Shown here in pieces: positions 43,614-52,546 of a stretch of 64,000 bases of DNA. Below the pieces are notes generated by a model. It did not search any database, was not told the origin of the DNA, and worked only from the letters and a program-made list of their open reading frames with translations. The stretch's first letter is position 1, and every line of letters begins with the position of its first letter. Source of the stretch: Pedobacter planticolens (GTDB taxonomy: Bacteria > Bacteroidota > Bacteroidia > Sphingobacteriales > Sphingobacteriaceae); NCBI RefSeq assembly GCF_014172375.1, contig NZ_WNXD01000002.1, forward strand, positions 434,001 through 498,000. The letters are read 5' to 3'. A program made the position numbers and the translations under genes.

Positions 43614-43699
43614 GACTTGGCGGTTAATTTATTGTTACTTTTTTAATAGATAATTGCACTATAATTACAATCTCAAGTTTGAATTGTTTCCTTAAAACA

Positions 43700-43900
43700 T
43701 CAATTTTCCTCTACAATTTCGCAAACTCTTCCCACTTGTCCATCTTCTAAACGCACTTTTATCCCTCTAGAGTGAAATGTAGATGAAGTTAGTAAATCTT
43801 TAACTATACCGTAGGTTACATTTCCATTCCGTTGGTCCTTTTTTAAAATAATTCCAACTTCTAAACCTGGGTAAATATCTTTTCTGTTTTGTCCTTGCAT
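43700..43900 (-). CDS. YwbE family protein
   Basis: 66 aa starting at MQGQNRKDIYPGLEV; an upstream in-frame ATG at 43921 falls in the adjacent palindrome and is unlikely. The short basic protein with YPGLEVGIILKKDQRNG and RGIKVRLEDGQVGRV matches YwbE, a conserved small protein with an SH3-like fold of unknown function. It lies between DUF3472 and DUF4834 genes without close coupling to either. Confidence 0.88.
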   Translation of the reverse strand: MQGQNRKDIYPGLEVGIILKKDQRNGNVTYGIVKDLLTSSTFHSRGIKVRLEDGQVGRVCEIVEEN

Positions 43901-43914
43901 AATTTTTAAGTTTA

Positions 43915-43980
43915 TCGTCATTGCGAGGCACGAAGCAATCTTTCATGCTAGATAGATTGCTTCGTACCTCGCAATGACGA
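43915..43980. repeat. REP-like palindrome with 27-bp arms
   Basis: Left arm TCGTCATTGCGAGGCACGAA starts at 43915 and runs to 43941; the right arm (43954-43980) is its reverse complement with one difference. A 12-base loop separates them. This belongs to the widespread CGTCATTGCGAGG family. It sits between the DUF3472 stop and the ywbE-like start. Confidence 0.9.
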
Positions 43981-43985
43981 ATTGG

Positions 43986-45269
43986 CTAGGGAAGTTTACT
44001 AAAATCTATTTCTGGTTTTTTATTATGCATTTCTCTGGCGAACGGTGTTTTATAAGGCGTGAAATCATTAAAAAACCCATCTATTTTTAAATAAAAACCA
44101 CCATTCATTAAGCCGCCTTGGTAATCTTGGCGATAACCTTTACGACCTGTAACATCTGTAGTAAAAAACGCTTTATTAATTTCTGTCCAATTACCTTTAG
44201 TATCACAAATCCATTGATTATTAAAACCAACTTTTCTAGTTATATCGCCCATATTTGGCGAAAAATTCTCTAAAAAAGAATACGGTTGAGTAATATAAGT
44301 TTGGGTTTGTGGTCGTTGAAAAGTAGCAATTAACAACCATTTATTTAATTCTGGAGCGAAGAAATAAGCGCTATATTCTGAATAATTATTTGCAACAGGT
44401 TTCACATGCAATAAAAAACGATAGGTGTTCCCAGCTTTCCATATATAATTTAAGTAGCTCTGACCACCAGAACCTTCACCGCCGAATTCGCCACCATGTA
44501 CGGTTTCTCCTTTTTTAATAAGTTTAATTTTATGATCCTCTGGAATTTCCTTTGGATTATCAGTAGTAAACGGACTCCAAACAGAAAATAAAATATGTCT
44601 TTCGGTTGGCGAATTTACTTGCATACCAAAATAACCTTGTCCAAAACCATTTGCCATAAAGTAAGAACCCATTATATCTTCTCCTACCGGAACTGTTACT
44701 TCGTTATAAAACCACTCAACATCTGTATTTTTTGGAAACTCATAATTTAAATGTGTAGATGGCCCACGGCGACCAAAATGATACATACTACCTTCATTAT
44801 CTTTCACATAACCCAAATTTCCTTCGGTTGCGGTACCCGATAATTTTAAGTTTTTGATAGCAGGAAATTCATCTCCAGTTTTACTGATCCCTTTAATTTG
44901 TATGGCTACATATCCTGTGTCTTTTATATCCCACATTCCGACACTAACAGCCATCATTCCTCCACTTAATAAAATTTTTGAAGGTTTATTGTTGATACTA
45001 AATTCGATTTCTGAATCTCCTGTAACTTTAAAGTCATCAAGATCTATTTTTAATGTTCCTGTTTTTGCTACGCGAACATAAGCTGTAAAAATATCCTGGG
45101 AATTTGTCCATCTTATGATGCCATCATTGCTGATTGTACTGTTTCTTCGGCTTTCAACTTTATTGGAACTGTAAACATTGCCAGCTAAAGGCACCGTTAT
45201 CAATTGTGCATAACTGTTTTTACTCCCTATGAGTAAAACAAATAGGATTGCATTTTTAAAAAGTTTCAT
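43986..45269 (-). CDS. Secreted DUF3472 protein with N-terminal DUF5077 domain
   Basis: About 427 aa from ATG 45269 (MKLFKNAILFVLLIGSKNSYAQ), giving a signal peptide; a frame 29 codons longer overlaps uvrB and is rejected. Residues ~25-140 form a beta-sandwich of the DUF5077 kind (VPLAGNVYSS), followed by DUF3472 with FYNEVTVPVGEDIMGSYFMA and YFGMQVNSPTERHILFSVW. Proteins of this type are thought to bind or process carbohydrate. The leader shares a 19-base exact match with that of the DUF4476 gene at 51001. Confidence 0.8.
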   Translation of the reverse strand: MKLFKNAILFVLLIGSKNSYAQLITVPLAGNVYSSNKVESRRNSTISNDGIIRWTNSQDIFTAYVRVAKTGTLKIDLDDFKVTGDSEIEFSINNKPSKILLSGGMMAVSVGMWDIKDTGYVAIQIKGISKTGDEFPAIKNLKLSGTATEGNLGYVKDNEGSMYHFGRRGPSTHLNYEFPKNTDVEWFYNEVTVPVGEDIMGSYFMANGFGQGYFGMQVNSPTERHILFSVWSPFTTDNPKEIPEDHKIKLIKKGETVHGGEFGGEGSGGQSYLNYIWKAGNTYRFLLHVKPVANNYSEYSAYFFAPELNKWLLIATFQRPQTQTYITQPYSFLENFSPNMGDITRKVGFNNQWICDTKGNWTEINKAFFTTDVTGRKGYRQDYQGGLMNGGFYLKIDGFFNDFTPYKTPFAREMHNKKPEIDFSKLP

Positions 45270-45333
45270 TTGTGTGTGTTTGAGCTTGCAATTTAAAAAG
45301 AAAAAAATAACACGCATTGATTTAGCCAAATCG

Positions 45334-47370
45334 TTACTTGCCAAACCGCTCCTCAAATATTTTTTCTAGTGCAAACATTTCATCACGCATCCGAGCAGCC
45401 ATTAAAAAGTCCATTTCTTTAGCAGCTTTTTGCATGTCTTTTCGTGTTTTATCAATCGCTTTTTGCATTTCTGGCTTAGTCATGTACTGTATAATCGGAT
45501 CCGCAGCAATACTAACTTCATCAATTTCTACATACGCTTTTGAGCGAGCTTTACCTTCAGAAAAATCTAATATAGAACCTTGTTCAATAATCTCTTCTCT
45601 GGTTTTTCCTACTGTTTTTGGCGTGATACCATGCTCTAAATTATACGAAATTTGTTTTTCTCTACGTCTATTCGTTTCATCAATAGTCCTTTCCATTGAT
45701 TTGGTCATGTTATCGGCATACATAATTACCCGACCTCTATCATTACGAGCCGCACGACCAATTGTTTGTATCAAAGCCCTATCCGATCGCAAAAATCCTT
45801 CTTTATCCGCGTCTAAAATGGCTACTAAACTTACTTCTGGTAAATCTAATCCTTCACGGAGTAAATTAATCCCTACCAAAACATCAAATTCACCTAAACG
45901 TAAACCACGTAAAATTTCAACACGATCTAAGGTTTTCACTTCCGAGTGGATGTAACGGCATTTAATATTTAACCGATCCATGTATTTGGTCAGTTCTTCC
46001 GCCATGCGTTTAGTTAAGGTAGTTACCAAAACGCGATCGCCCATTTTAATGGTTTTATCAATTTCATCTAGCAAATCATCAACCTGATTTATTGCCGGTC
46101 TAACCTCAATTAGTGGATCTAATAAACCCGTAGGTCTAATTACTTGCTCAATTACAATCCCATCAGATTTTTCCAATTCATAATCCGCAGGCGTTGCGCT
46201 TACATAAATAGTTTGTGGTGCTAATTTTTCAAATTCATCAAAATTTAGCGGTCGATTATCCAAAGCCGATGGCAAACGGAATCCGTATTCTACTAAGGAC
46301 ATTTTGCGAGAACGGTCGCCGCCATACATCGCTCTAATTTGCGGAACGGTTACATGACTTTCATCAATAATCATCAAGTAGTCTTCTGGAAAATAATCTA
46401 GTAAACAGAATGGGCGCATACCTGGAGAACGTCCATCAAAAAACCGCGAATAATTTTCAATTCCAGAACAATAACCCAACTCTTTCATCATTTCGATATC
46501 AAAATTCACTCTTTCTTCCAAACGTTTGGCTTCGAGCATTTGCTTATCTCCTAACAATTGATTTTTGCGCAATTCCAGTTCTTCCTGTATTCCCCAAATG
46601 GAAGAATTAAATCTATCTTTTGGCGTAACAAACAGATTGGCTGGATAAATTGCCATATCTTCTAATTTTTCAATCGTTTTTCCAGTAACAGGGTCAATGA
46701 CCGATAACTCTTCAATATCATCTCCAAAAAATGAAACACGATACGCATCATCCAAATAAGCAGGGTAAATATCTACGGTATCACCTTTTACACGAAAAGT
46801 TCCGCGTTTAAAATCGTTAATGGTACGAGCATATAAAATCTCTACCAAACTATGTAAAAAAGAGTTCCTACTTATTTTTGTTCCTACCGCAAAGCGGAAA
46901 ACAGAACGCGAAAAATCTTCGGGATTTCCCATACCATAAATGCAGGAAATGGACGAAACTACAATTACATCTCGTCTGCCACTCATTAATGCCGATGTGG
47001 TACGTAAACGCAATTTTTCAATCTCCTCGTTTATTTGTAAATCCTTTTCAATGTAGGTATTGGTGGTAGGCATGTAAGCCTCCGGCTGATAATAATCGTA
47101 ATACGAAACAAAATAGTTTACCGCATTTTCGGGAAAAAACTGTTTAAACTCTCCATACAATTGCGCCGCCAATGTTTTGTTATGACTTAAAACTAATGTT
47201 GGTTTTTGCGTTTGCTCAATTACGTTTGCTACGGTAAATGTTTTCCCTGAACCTGTAACTCCCAACAACGTTTGATAATTTTCTTCTGCGTTAACACCTT
47301 CTACCAGTTGTTTTATTGCATTTGGCTGATCACCGGTTGGTTTATAATCTGAAATGAGTTTGAATTTCAT
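45334..47370 (-). CDS. uvrB: Excinuclease ABC subunit B
   Basis: 678 aa, normal length. Walker A GVTGSGKT at 39-46, the YDYYQPEAY beta-hairpin region near 92-100, DESHVTVPQ, the SATPADYE and RPTGLLDP segments, and helicase motif VI with QTIGRAARN. The C-terminal UVR motif ([20 protein letters not shown]) binds UvrC. It is the damage-verifying helicase of nucleotide excision repair. A TATCTTTA box lies at 47377-47384, almost touching the start codon. The unrelated DUF3472 gene follows. Confidence 0.97.
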   Translation of the reverse strand: MKFKLISDYKPTGDQPNAIKQLVEGVNAEENYQTLLGVTGSGKTFTVANVIEQTQKPTLVLSHNKTLAAQLYGEFKQFFPENAVNYFVSYYDYYQPEAYMPTTNTYIEKDLQINEEIEKLRLRTTSALMSGRRDVIVVSSISCIYGMGNPEDFSRSVFRFAVGTKISRNSFLHSLVEILYARTINDFKRGTFRVKGDTVDIYPAYLDDAYRVSFFGDDIEELSVIDPVTGKTIEKLEDMAIYPANLFVTPKDRFNSSIWGIQEELELRKNQLLGDKQMLEAKRLEERVNFDIEMMKELGYCSGIENYSRFFDGRSPGMRPFCLLDYFPEDYLMIIDESHVTVPQIRAMYGGDRSRKMSLVEYGFRLPSALDNRPLNFDEFEKLAPQTIYVSATPADYELEKSDGIVIEQVIRPTGLLDPLIEVRPAINQVDDLLDEIDKTIKMGDRVLVTTLTKRMAEELTKYMDRLNIKCRYIHSEVKTLDRVEILRGLRLGEFDVLVGINLLREGLDLPEVSLVAILDADKEGFLRSDRALIQTIGRAARNDRGRVIMYADNMTKSMERTIDETNRRREKQISYNLEHGITPKTVGKTREEIIEQGSILDFSEGKARSKAYVEIDEVSIAADPIIQYMTKPEMQKAIDKTRKDMQKAAKEMDFLMAARMRDEMFALEKIFEERFGK

Positions 47371-47777
47371 GTAGGGTAAAGATAACGAGTTGGCTCGGGA
47401 AGAACAAGTTATGTTTGGATTAGATGCTTAAAAATCAATCTTAAATTTGACGTTGATTTATGGTATAAAAGAATGCACAATAGCTTATACTTAACAGGGG
47501 GTTTACAGGGACCAAACAGGGAGCTAACAGGGAGTTCATTCGAATATAACCGAGTAAACTCCCTACCAAATCCCTACTAAACCTGGGCTAATAATTACGT
47601 TGTTATGAAAGTGATAGTATTCTTTCTCGTAACCCTTAGCTAATAATTATTTAGTCGCAAATTATTGCCCTCGGTTTTTACACTTAATTCGCGTTTAGAG
47701 CGAAATGAGAAATCCTTTTTAAATTATTACAAATCATGTTAAAATATTTAATTAATAAGAAATATCTTTAACCAATT
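47371..47777. other. 407-bp divergent intergenic region between uvrB and the deacetylase-like gene
   Basis: Holds TATCTTTA boxes at 47377-47384 (minus, toward uvrB) and 47763-47770 (plus, toward the deacetylase-like gene), each near its start codon, and an unusual 11-bp tandem repeat (see separate entry). No protein-coding segment is visible. Confidence 0.55.
47494..47537. repeat. Tandem array of four 11-bp units (ACAGGGnnnnn)
   Basis: Units ACAGGGGGTTT, ACAGGGACCAA, ACAGGGAGCTA and ACAGGGAGTTC follow without a gap. An inverted, degenerate counterpart with CTCCCTAC, ATCCCTAC and ACCTGGGC at 11-12 bp spacing lies at 47556-47588, so the pair could form a large cruciform. Confidence 0.8.
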
Positions 47778-49085
47778 ATGCAGTTGTTAATTTATACTCC
47801 TAAAGTTACGCCTAGAATAAAGTATACGTTTAATTTTATTTTTAGGGAGATTTTAAGATGCGATTTTGAATTTACCAGCATTGCTGATGATTTTAGCAAT
47901 AGTAGCTTACCCAAAATAAGTTACACGGATATCCCATTGGGAGATGAACTGTTTTTCGCTCGTTCCTCTTTTTTAACAAAACACAACATCGAGCCAATTA
48001 ACTTAAAAGAAACTGTATTTGGCGATCAAAAAGTACCTTTTGCCATAGAAAATAGCGCTTTACCATTTGATGTTTTTGCGGCTTCCTTTTATTTTTTAAG
48101 TAGATACGAAGAATATTTGCCATTTGAGGCTGATGAACATCAACGTTTTCCTGCAACGCAAAGTCTTCAGTATAAATTAGATGTATTAAAAACTCCGGTA
48201 ATTGATGGATGGGCGCTCATATTAAAGAACATTTTGCTTAAAAAATTCCCAACCCTAAATTTCGGGAAAAGAAAATTTGAGTTTGTTCCAACTATTGATG
48301 TAGATAGAGCTTATCATTTCCGATCAAGCGGGATAGTAAAAAATACAGTTCGTTTTTTTAAAGCCGCTATAAAACTGAATACCGAAAAAATTGCAAACAT
48401 TATTAGCACAGGATTGGGACAACATGATCCTTTTGATACGTATGAATATTTAGCTAACATTCACGAACAGTATAATCTCCGACCTATTTTCTTCTTTTTA
48501 TTAGCTAAACATGGTCATGAAGAGTTTGACCAAAATATTGACCCAAAAGATGAAGTTTTTAAAAATTTAATACGTGAAGTATCTCAAATCGCACAAATTG
48601 GACTTCATCCATCTTATGCTTCAAATAGTGAGACAAAAAAAATTAGCGAAGAGCTTTTAGCTTTACAAGAAATCACTCAAAAAAAGATTGATTTCTCTCG
48701 TCAGCATTTTTTAAAATTAACTTTTCCGCAAACCTATTTACAACTTATTAAAGTTGGTATAAATCACGATTATTCAATGGGCTATGCTTCTCAACTTGGT
48801 TTTAGAGCAGGAACTTGCACTTCATTTTTTTGGTACGATTTACAGTTAGAAAAACAAACGCATTTAAAAATTCATCCTTTTTCGGTAATGGATGTAACCT
48901 TGCAACAGTATCAAAAATTGAATCCTGAAGGAGCATCAAAAAAAATAGAAGAATTGATGTTGAGCGTAAAATTAGTCGATGGAACTTTTTGTAGTTTATG
49001 GCACAATGAATCACTTTCTGAAGCTGGCAGATGGAAAGGATGGAAAACTGTTTACGATGAAATGCTGAAGAATTCTTTAGATTAA
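47778..49085 (+). CDS. Polysaccharide deacetylase family protein
   Basis: 435 aa. The N-terminal ~160 residues (QLLIYTPKVTPRIKYTFNFIFREIL and a DVFAASFYFLSRYEEYLP block) match a Bacteroidota-specific domain found before a polysaccharide-deacetylase-like barrel. The barrel shows FVPTIDVDRAYHFR and IGLHPSYASN, the D and H...P strands of the NodB fold. Activity is unproven because the canonical zinc-histidine pair is not fully clear. It begins 407 bp from uvrB and is divergent from it; a REP-like element follows. Confidence 0.75.
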   Translation: MQLLIYTPKVTPRIKYTFNFIFREILRCDFEFTSIADDFSNSSLPKISYTDIPLGDELFFARSSFLTKHNIEPINLKETVFGDQKVPFAIENSALPFDVFAASFYFLSRYEEYLPFEADEHQRFPATQSLQYKLDVLKTPVIDGWALILKNILLKKFPTLNFGKRKFEFVPTIDVDRAYHFRSSGIVKNTVRFFKAAIKLNTEKIANIISTGLGQHDPFDTYEYLANIHEQYNLRPIFFFLLAKHGHEEFDQNIDPKDEVFKNLIREVSQIAQIGLHPSYASNSETKKISEELLALQEITQKKIDFSRQHFLKLTFPQTYLQLIKVGINHDYSMGYASQLGFRAGTCTSFFWYDLQLEKQTHLKIHPFSVMDVTLQQYQKLNPEGASKKIEELMLSVKLVDGTFCSLWHNESLSEAGRWKGWKTVYDEMLKNSLD

Positions 49086-49097
49086 ATAACATTGTCA

Positions 49098-49160
49098 GTC
49101 TGAGCTTGTCGAAGACTCAATCGCAAAAAAGACTATCCGTCACTTCGACTAAGCTCAGTG
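49098..49160. repeat. Degenerate REP-like inverted repeat (CTGAGCTTGTCGAAG family)
   Basis: CTGAGCTTGTCGAAG at about 49100-49114 and its near reverse complement CTTCGACTAAGCTCAG at about 49143-49158. The copy lies between the deacetylase-like gene and upp and may serve as a 3' end for the former. Confidence 0.7.
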
Positions 49161-49203
49161 CAAGCTAGCTCTAGATGACATGTTTTTTTGCTATATTTAC
49201 TAT

Positions 49204-49848
49204 ATGATCTTCGACCTAAGTAAAACTAATTCTATTGCTAATACGTTCATCGCCGAACTTAGAGATGAAACCATTCAGAAAGATTCCATGAGATTTCGTA
49301 AAAACATGGAACGTTTGGGTGCTTTTTTCGCTCTCGAAATTAGTAAAACATTAGCTTATACAGAGATTGATACACAAACACCACTTGGCATTGCAAAAAG
49401 TAAAGTATTAGCTAGTCAACCTGTTTTAACCACTATTTTAAGAGCTGGTTTACCTATGCAAGAAGGTATGTTAAGTATTTTTGATCGTGCAGATTGTGCT
49501 TTTATCACCGCTTATCGCAAGACCAAAAAGAATGGCGATTTCGTTATCCAAATGGAACATATTTCTGCACCTGATTTAGAAGGGAAAGATGTTATTCTTG
49601 CAGACCCTATGTTGGCGACAGGATTAAGTATGGTGCTGTGTGCAAAAGAGTTAATTAATCGATACAAAATAAAAAAACTTCATATAGTTGCCGCCATTGC
49701 TAGTACAGAAGGCGTAAAGCATGTACGTGCAAACTTGCCAAAGGCAGATTTATGGCTGGGTGCAATTGATGATGAAATGACCAGTAAATCTTATATCGTA
49801 CCAGGTTTGGGCGACGCTGGAGATTTGGCGTACGGAGCTAAAGCCTAA
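49204..49848 (+). CDS. upp: Uracil phosphoribosyltransferase
   Basis: 214 aa from ATG 49204 (MIFDLSKTNS); an in-frame ATG 24 bp upstream adds an unlikely FFCYIYY tail. TILRAGLPM and the PRPP-binding LADPMLATGLSM are the Upp motifs, with a C-terminal GLGDAGDLAYG. It salvages uracil to UMP. It is followed after 1 bp by a phosphatase-like gene, so the two are co-transcribed. Confidence 0.93.
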   Translation: MIFDLSKTNSIANTFIAELRDETIQKDSMRFRKNMERLGAFFALEISKTLAYTEIDTQTPLGIAKSKVLASQPVLTTILRAGLPMQEGMLSIFDRADCAFITAYRKTKKNGDFVIQMEHISAPDLEGKDVILADPMLATGLSMVLCAKELINRYKIKKLHIVAAIASTEGVKHVRANLPKADLWLGAIDDEMTSKSYIVPGLGDAGDLAYGAKA

Positions 49849-49849
49849 C

Positions 49850-50167
49850 ATGAATATACTTTTTGTGTGTAGTAGAAATAAATGGCGAAGCGCTACTGCT
49901 GAAACAATTTATCAAAACCATCCCATTCATCACGTAAGATCTGCTGGCACATCAGTTTCTGCAAGAATAAAAATTAATGCTAAACTTATTAATTGGGCAG
50001 ATTTGATTTTTGTAATGGAAAAAAGGCACAAGCAGTTATTAACTGAGAATTTTAGAGAGGATTTAAGCGGCAAAGAACTGATAGTTTTAGATATTCCAGA
50101 TGATTATCAATATATGGATGAAGAATTAATTGCAGAACTTGAAGGGAAAGTTTCGGCGTATATTTAA
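49850..50167 (+). CDS. Low-molecular-weight protein tyrosine phosphatase-like protein
   Basis: 105 aa, shorter than the usual ~150. The phosphate-binding loop C7-x5-R13-S14 (VCSRNKWRS) is intact, and D-x-P-D-D near residue 83 may supply the general acid. The shortened C-terminal part is a regular form in Bacteroidota. The substrate is unknown. It lies 1 bp after upp. Confidence 0.8.
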   Translation: MNILFVCSRNKWRSATAETIYQNHPIHHVRSAGTSVSARIKINAKLINWADLIFVMEKRHKQLLTENFREDLSGKELIVLDIPDDYQYMDEELIAELEGKVSAYI

Positions 50168-50247
50168 TTATTCCTTTTTTGTAAAGAAATAAATGATTTG
50201 ATCACTTTGAAGAAATCTTTGCGACCTTTATGGTTTAACAATTACTG

Positions 50248-50937
50248 ATGATTAAACATATTTTCTTCGACCTTGACCATACCATTTGGGATTTTGACCG
50301 TAACGCACAAGAAACTTTATTGGAGCTTTATGAAGCTTATCAATTAAAAACTTTGGGGCTTCATTCTGCACAAGAATTTATTGATTTATATACTGAAAAT
50401 AATCATCGCCTTTGGGCAAAATATCATTTAGGAGAAATTACTAAAGAAACCCTCCGCGAAGAACGATTTAGAAATACGTTTTTAGAATTAGGTGTAAAAC
50501 CAGAACATGTTCCTCATCAATTTGAAGACGATTATGTAAAAATCAGCCCTACAAAAACCAATTTATTTGCTGGCGCAGAGAAAGTTTTGGCTTACCTTCA
50601 AAAGAAATACCAATTGCATATTATTTCTAACGGATTTAAAGAAACTACATTAACAAAAATGGAGCTTTCGGGTTTAAATCCTTATTTCACTCAAGTAATT
50701 ATTTCTGAAGATGTTGGTGTAAATAAACCCAATAAAATCATATTTGAGCATGCATTAGCAAAAGCATCAGCACAAAAACACGAAAGCATTATGATTGGCG
50801 ATAGTTTGGAAGCAGACATTCGAGGCGCACAGGATTTTGGTTTAAAAGCTATCTTTTTTAATCCACTAAATATTGAAAAACCAGCCGACGTAAATTGGCA
50901 GATTTCTAGTCTAGAAGAATTGCTTCAACACTTTTAA
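50248..50937 (+). CDS. HAD hydrolase, YjjG-type noncanonical pyrimidine nucleotidase
   Basis: 229 aa. HAD motif I DLDHT with D8 and D10, motif II HIISNGF, and motif III/IV in GVNKPNKIIFEHAL and MIGDSLEADIRGAQ. The YjjG nucleotidase family dephosphorylates pyrimidine nucleotides and protects against modified ones, and the wording (DLDHTIWDFDRNAQETL) is typical. It stands 80 bp after the phosphatase gene and near upp, a pyrimidine-salvage neighbour. Confidence 0.88.
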   Translation: MIKHIFFDLDHTIWDFDRNAQETLLELYEAYQLKTLGLHSAQEFIDLYTENNHRLWAKYHLGEITKETLREERFRNTFLELGVKPEHVPHQFEDDYVKISPTKTNLFAGAEKVLAYLQKKYQLHIISNGFKETTLTKMELSGLNPYFTQVIISEDVGVNKPNKIIFEHALAKASAQKHESIMIGDSLEADIRGAQDFGLKAIFFNPLNIEKPADVNWQISSLEELLQHF

Positions 50938-51000
50938 CATTTCTTAACACATTTCGGATTGATGTTTGAATTCCTTTCAAACACACACAAATGAACTATT

Positions 51001-51987
51001 ATGAAAACTTACATCCTTTTAGGTATGGCACTGTTGAGTGCGCACCTAAGTTTCTCCCAAACCAACAAAGCTGAAGTATTTTTGCAAATCGAAGATCGAG
51101 GTAACTTTACAGTTTATCTTGATAATGAATTAGTTGGATCTTCAAAAGGCAGATTTAGATTTTACGATGTTGACAATGCATCTCCGTCATTAACTATTTT
51201 ACAAGGGAATAAACGCATTTTTAACGGCAGAATTAATGTTCATCCAGAGCAAAGATTGGTTTTAACTTATACGCTACGTAGTGGATTAAAGACGATAAAT
51301 GAATTGAAAATCTATAGAAATGGACAGTATGCTTTAAACGATTTTGATAATTATACAGGTTCGTATAATACTGGAATAGTTCCTCCAACAATCCCCAATG
51401 GGAATTCGATAAATCCATTTAACAGTTTATTGGCTATGGTAAAAAAAGAACCTTTCGATGATGACAAAATTAAAGTTATCCAAGCTTACACAGTACATTC
51501 TTATTTATCAACTGCACAAACCGCTGTTTTATTGAAGACCTTTAATCAAGATGATAAAAAATTATTCCTTGCTAAAAATCTAGTTCCTGTAATTTCAGAT
51601 TTGCAAAATTACTATACGTTAAAAGAGGAGTTTACCTTTTTAAGTAGTAAGGATGAGTTTTTGAAATTCTTAAACGAGAGTAAATCATCAAGAAGAAGAA
51701 GAGACATGAGTGCAACAATTTTTGAACAGCTAAGGTTGAGCGTAAAACGTGAAGCTTTTGATGATGATAAAACAAAAGTTATTCAGGCAAGTATTCAAAA
51801 CTCAGCTCCATCAACAGTACAAATTAGTGAATTATTAAAGCTATATAGTTTTGAAGACAAAGCTCTAATTTGTGCAAAAATGACCTATAATTTCGTATCT
51901 GACCAACAACGGTTTTTTACCTTAAAAGATGTTTTCAAATTTAGAAGCAATCAGGATTCGTTATTAGAATTTTTAGGACAGAAATAA
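51001..51987 (+). CDS. DUF4476 secreted protein with two repeats
   Basis: 328 aa. A signal peptide (MKTYILLGMALLSAHLSFSQ) is followed by a beta-rich part (VFLQIEDRGNFTVYLDNELVG) and two DUF4476 copies, at about 148-230 and 245-328. They share F-D-D-D-K-x-K-V-I-Q-A and the final F-L positions. Function is unknown; the family is found as surface or periplasmic protein in Bacteroidota. The leader contains the 19-base motif shared with the DUF3472 gene. Confidence 0.85.
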   Translation: MKTYILLGMALLSAHLSFSQTNKAEVFLQIEDRGNFTVYLDNELVGSSKGRFRFYDVDNASPSLTILQGNKRIFNGRINVHPEQRLVLTYTLRSGLKTINELKIYRNGQYALNDFDNYTGSYNTGIVPPTIPNGNSINPFNSLLAMVKKEPFDDDKIKVIQAYTVHSYLSTAQTAVLLKTFNQDDKKLFLAKNLVPVISDLQNYYTLKEEFTFLSSKDEFLKFLNESKSSRRRRDMSATIFEQLRLSVKREAFDDDKTKVIQASIQNSAPSTVQISELLKLYSFEDKALICAKMTYNFVSDQQRFFTLKDVFKFRSNQDSLLEFLGQK

Positions 51988-52001
51988 GCTAACTTTATAA
52001 A

Positions 52002-52526
52002 ATGAACACAGGCAAAGTATATCAATCGATTACGAAACTAGTTGCTGCTTATAAAGCTAAATTAGTCAACATGGCTGAAGAAGATTTTGTGCTTACACCT
52101 CCAATTGGAGGCTGGAGCTATAGCGAAGTTTATTCTCATATTTTCGATTCAAGTTTACTTTCTTTGGTTGCACTAAATAATTCTGCAAAAGGCGATGGTG
52201 AAATTAAGCCAACTCATTTTGCAGTTAAAATGATCTTGTTTTTTGGCTCTTTACCTCCAGGAAAAAAATATAATGTTCCAAAAAGATTGGCCGAAAGAGT
52301 AAAGAAAATTAACCTAATGGCGGCACAACAATTTATAATAGATTTCGAATTGCAGTTGGCAAAAATCTATCCGTTAACAGACAAAGCTAATCCAAAAATA
52401 AAGACTAAACACCCGAGGTTAGGCTATCTAAACGCAAAACAATGGTTAAAGTTTATTGAAATTCACTTAAACCATCATTTCAAGCAATTGGGTAGAATAG
52501 AAAAGAGTTTTCAGCAGAGCGCATAA
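52002..52526 (+). CDS. DinB-like four-helix protein
   Basis: 174 aa. The helical DinB/YfiT pattern is visible with WSYSEVYSHIFDSS near 40-52 and IEIHLNHHFKQL near 155-166, supplying the histidines that bind a metal in this superfamily. It could be a thiol-dependent S-transferase or damage-related protein; the exact function is not known. It follows the DUF4476 gene by 14 bp. Confidence 0.8.
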   Translation: MNTGKVYQSITKLVAAYKAKLVNMAEEDFVLTPPIGGWSYSEVYSHIFDSSLLSLVALNNSAKGDGEIKPTHFAVKMILFFGSLPPGKKYNVPKRLAERVKKINLMAAQQFIIDFELQLAKIYPLTDKANPKIKTKHPRLGYLNAKQWLKFIEIHLNHHFKQLGRIEKSFQQSA

Positions 52527-52546
52527 ATTTTTACATCTTTGCGTTA

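Noticed and set aside
45338-45955. 205-codon plus-strand ORF opposite uvrB
   Set aside because: Fully antisense to the conserved C-terminal part of UvrB; a long shadow frame caused by codon bias.
47494-47588. A CRISPR array
   Set aside because: Units are only 11 bp with no unique spacers and no cas genes.
48802-49092. 96-codon minus-strand ORF opposite the deacetylase-like gene end
   Set aside because: Low-complexity and antisense to a supported gene.
50197-50221. Promoter before the HAD nucleotidase gene (AATCTTTG at 50214-50221)
   Set aside because: The -7 box has a mismatch and the only TTTG upstream is 13 bp away, outside the usual 17-21 bp spacing.
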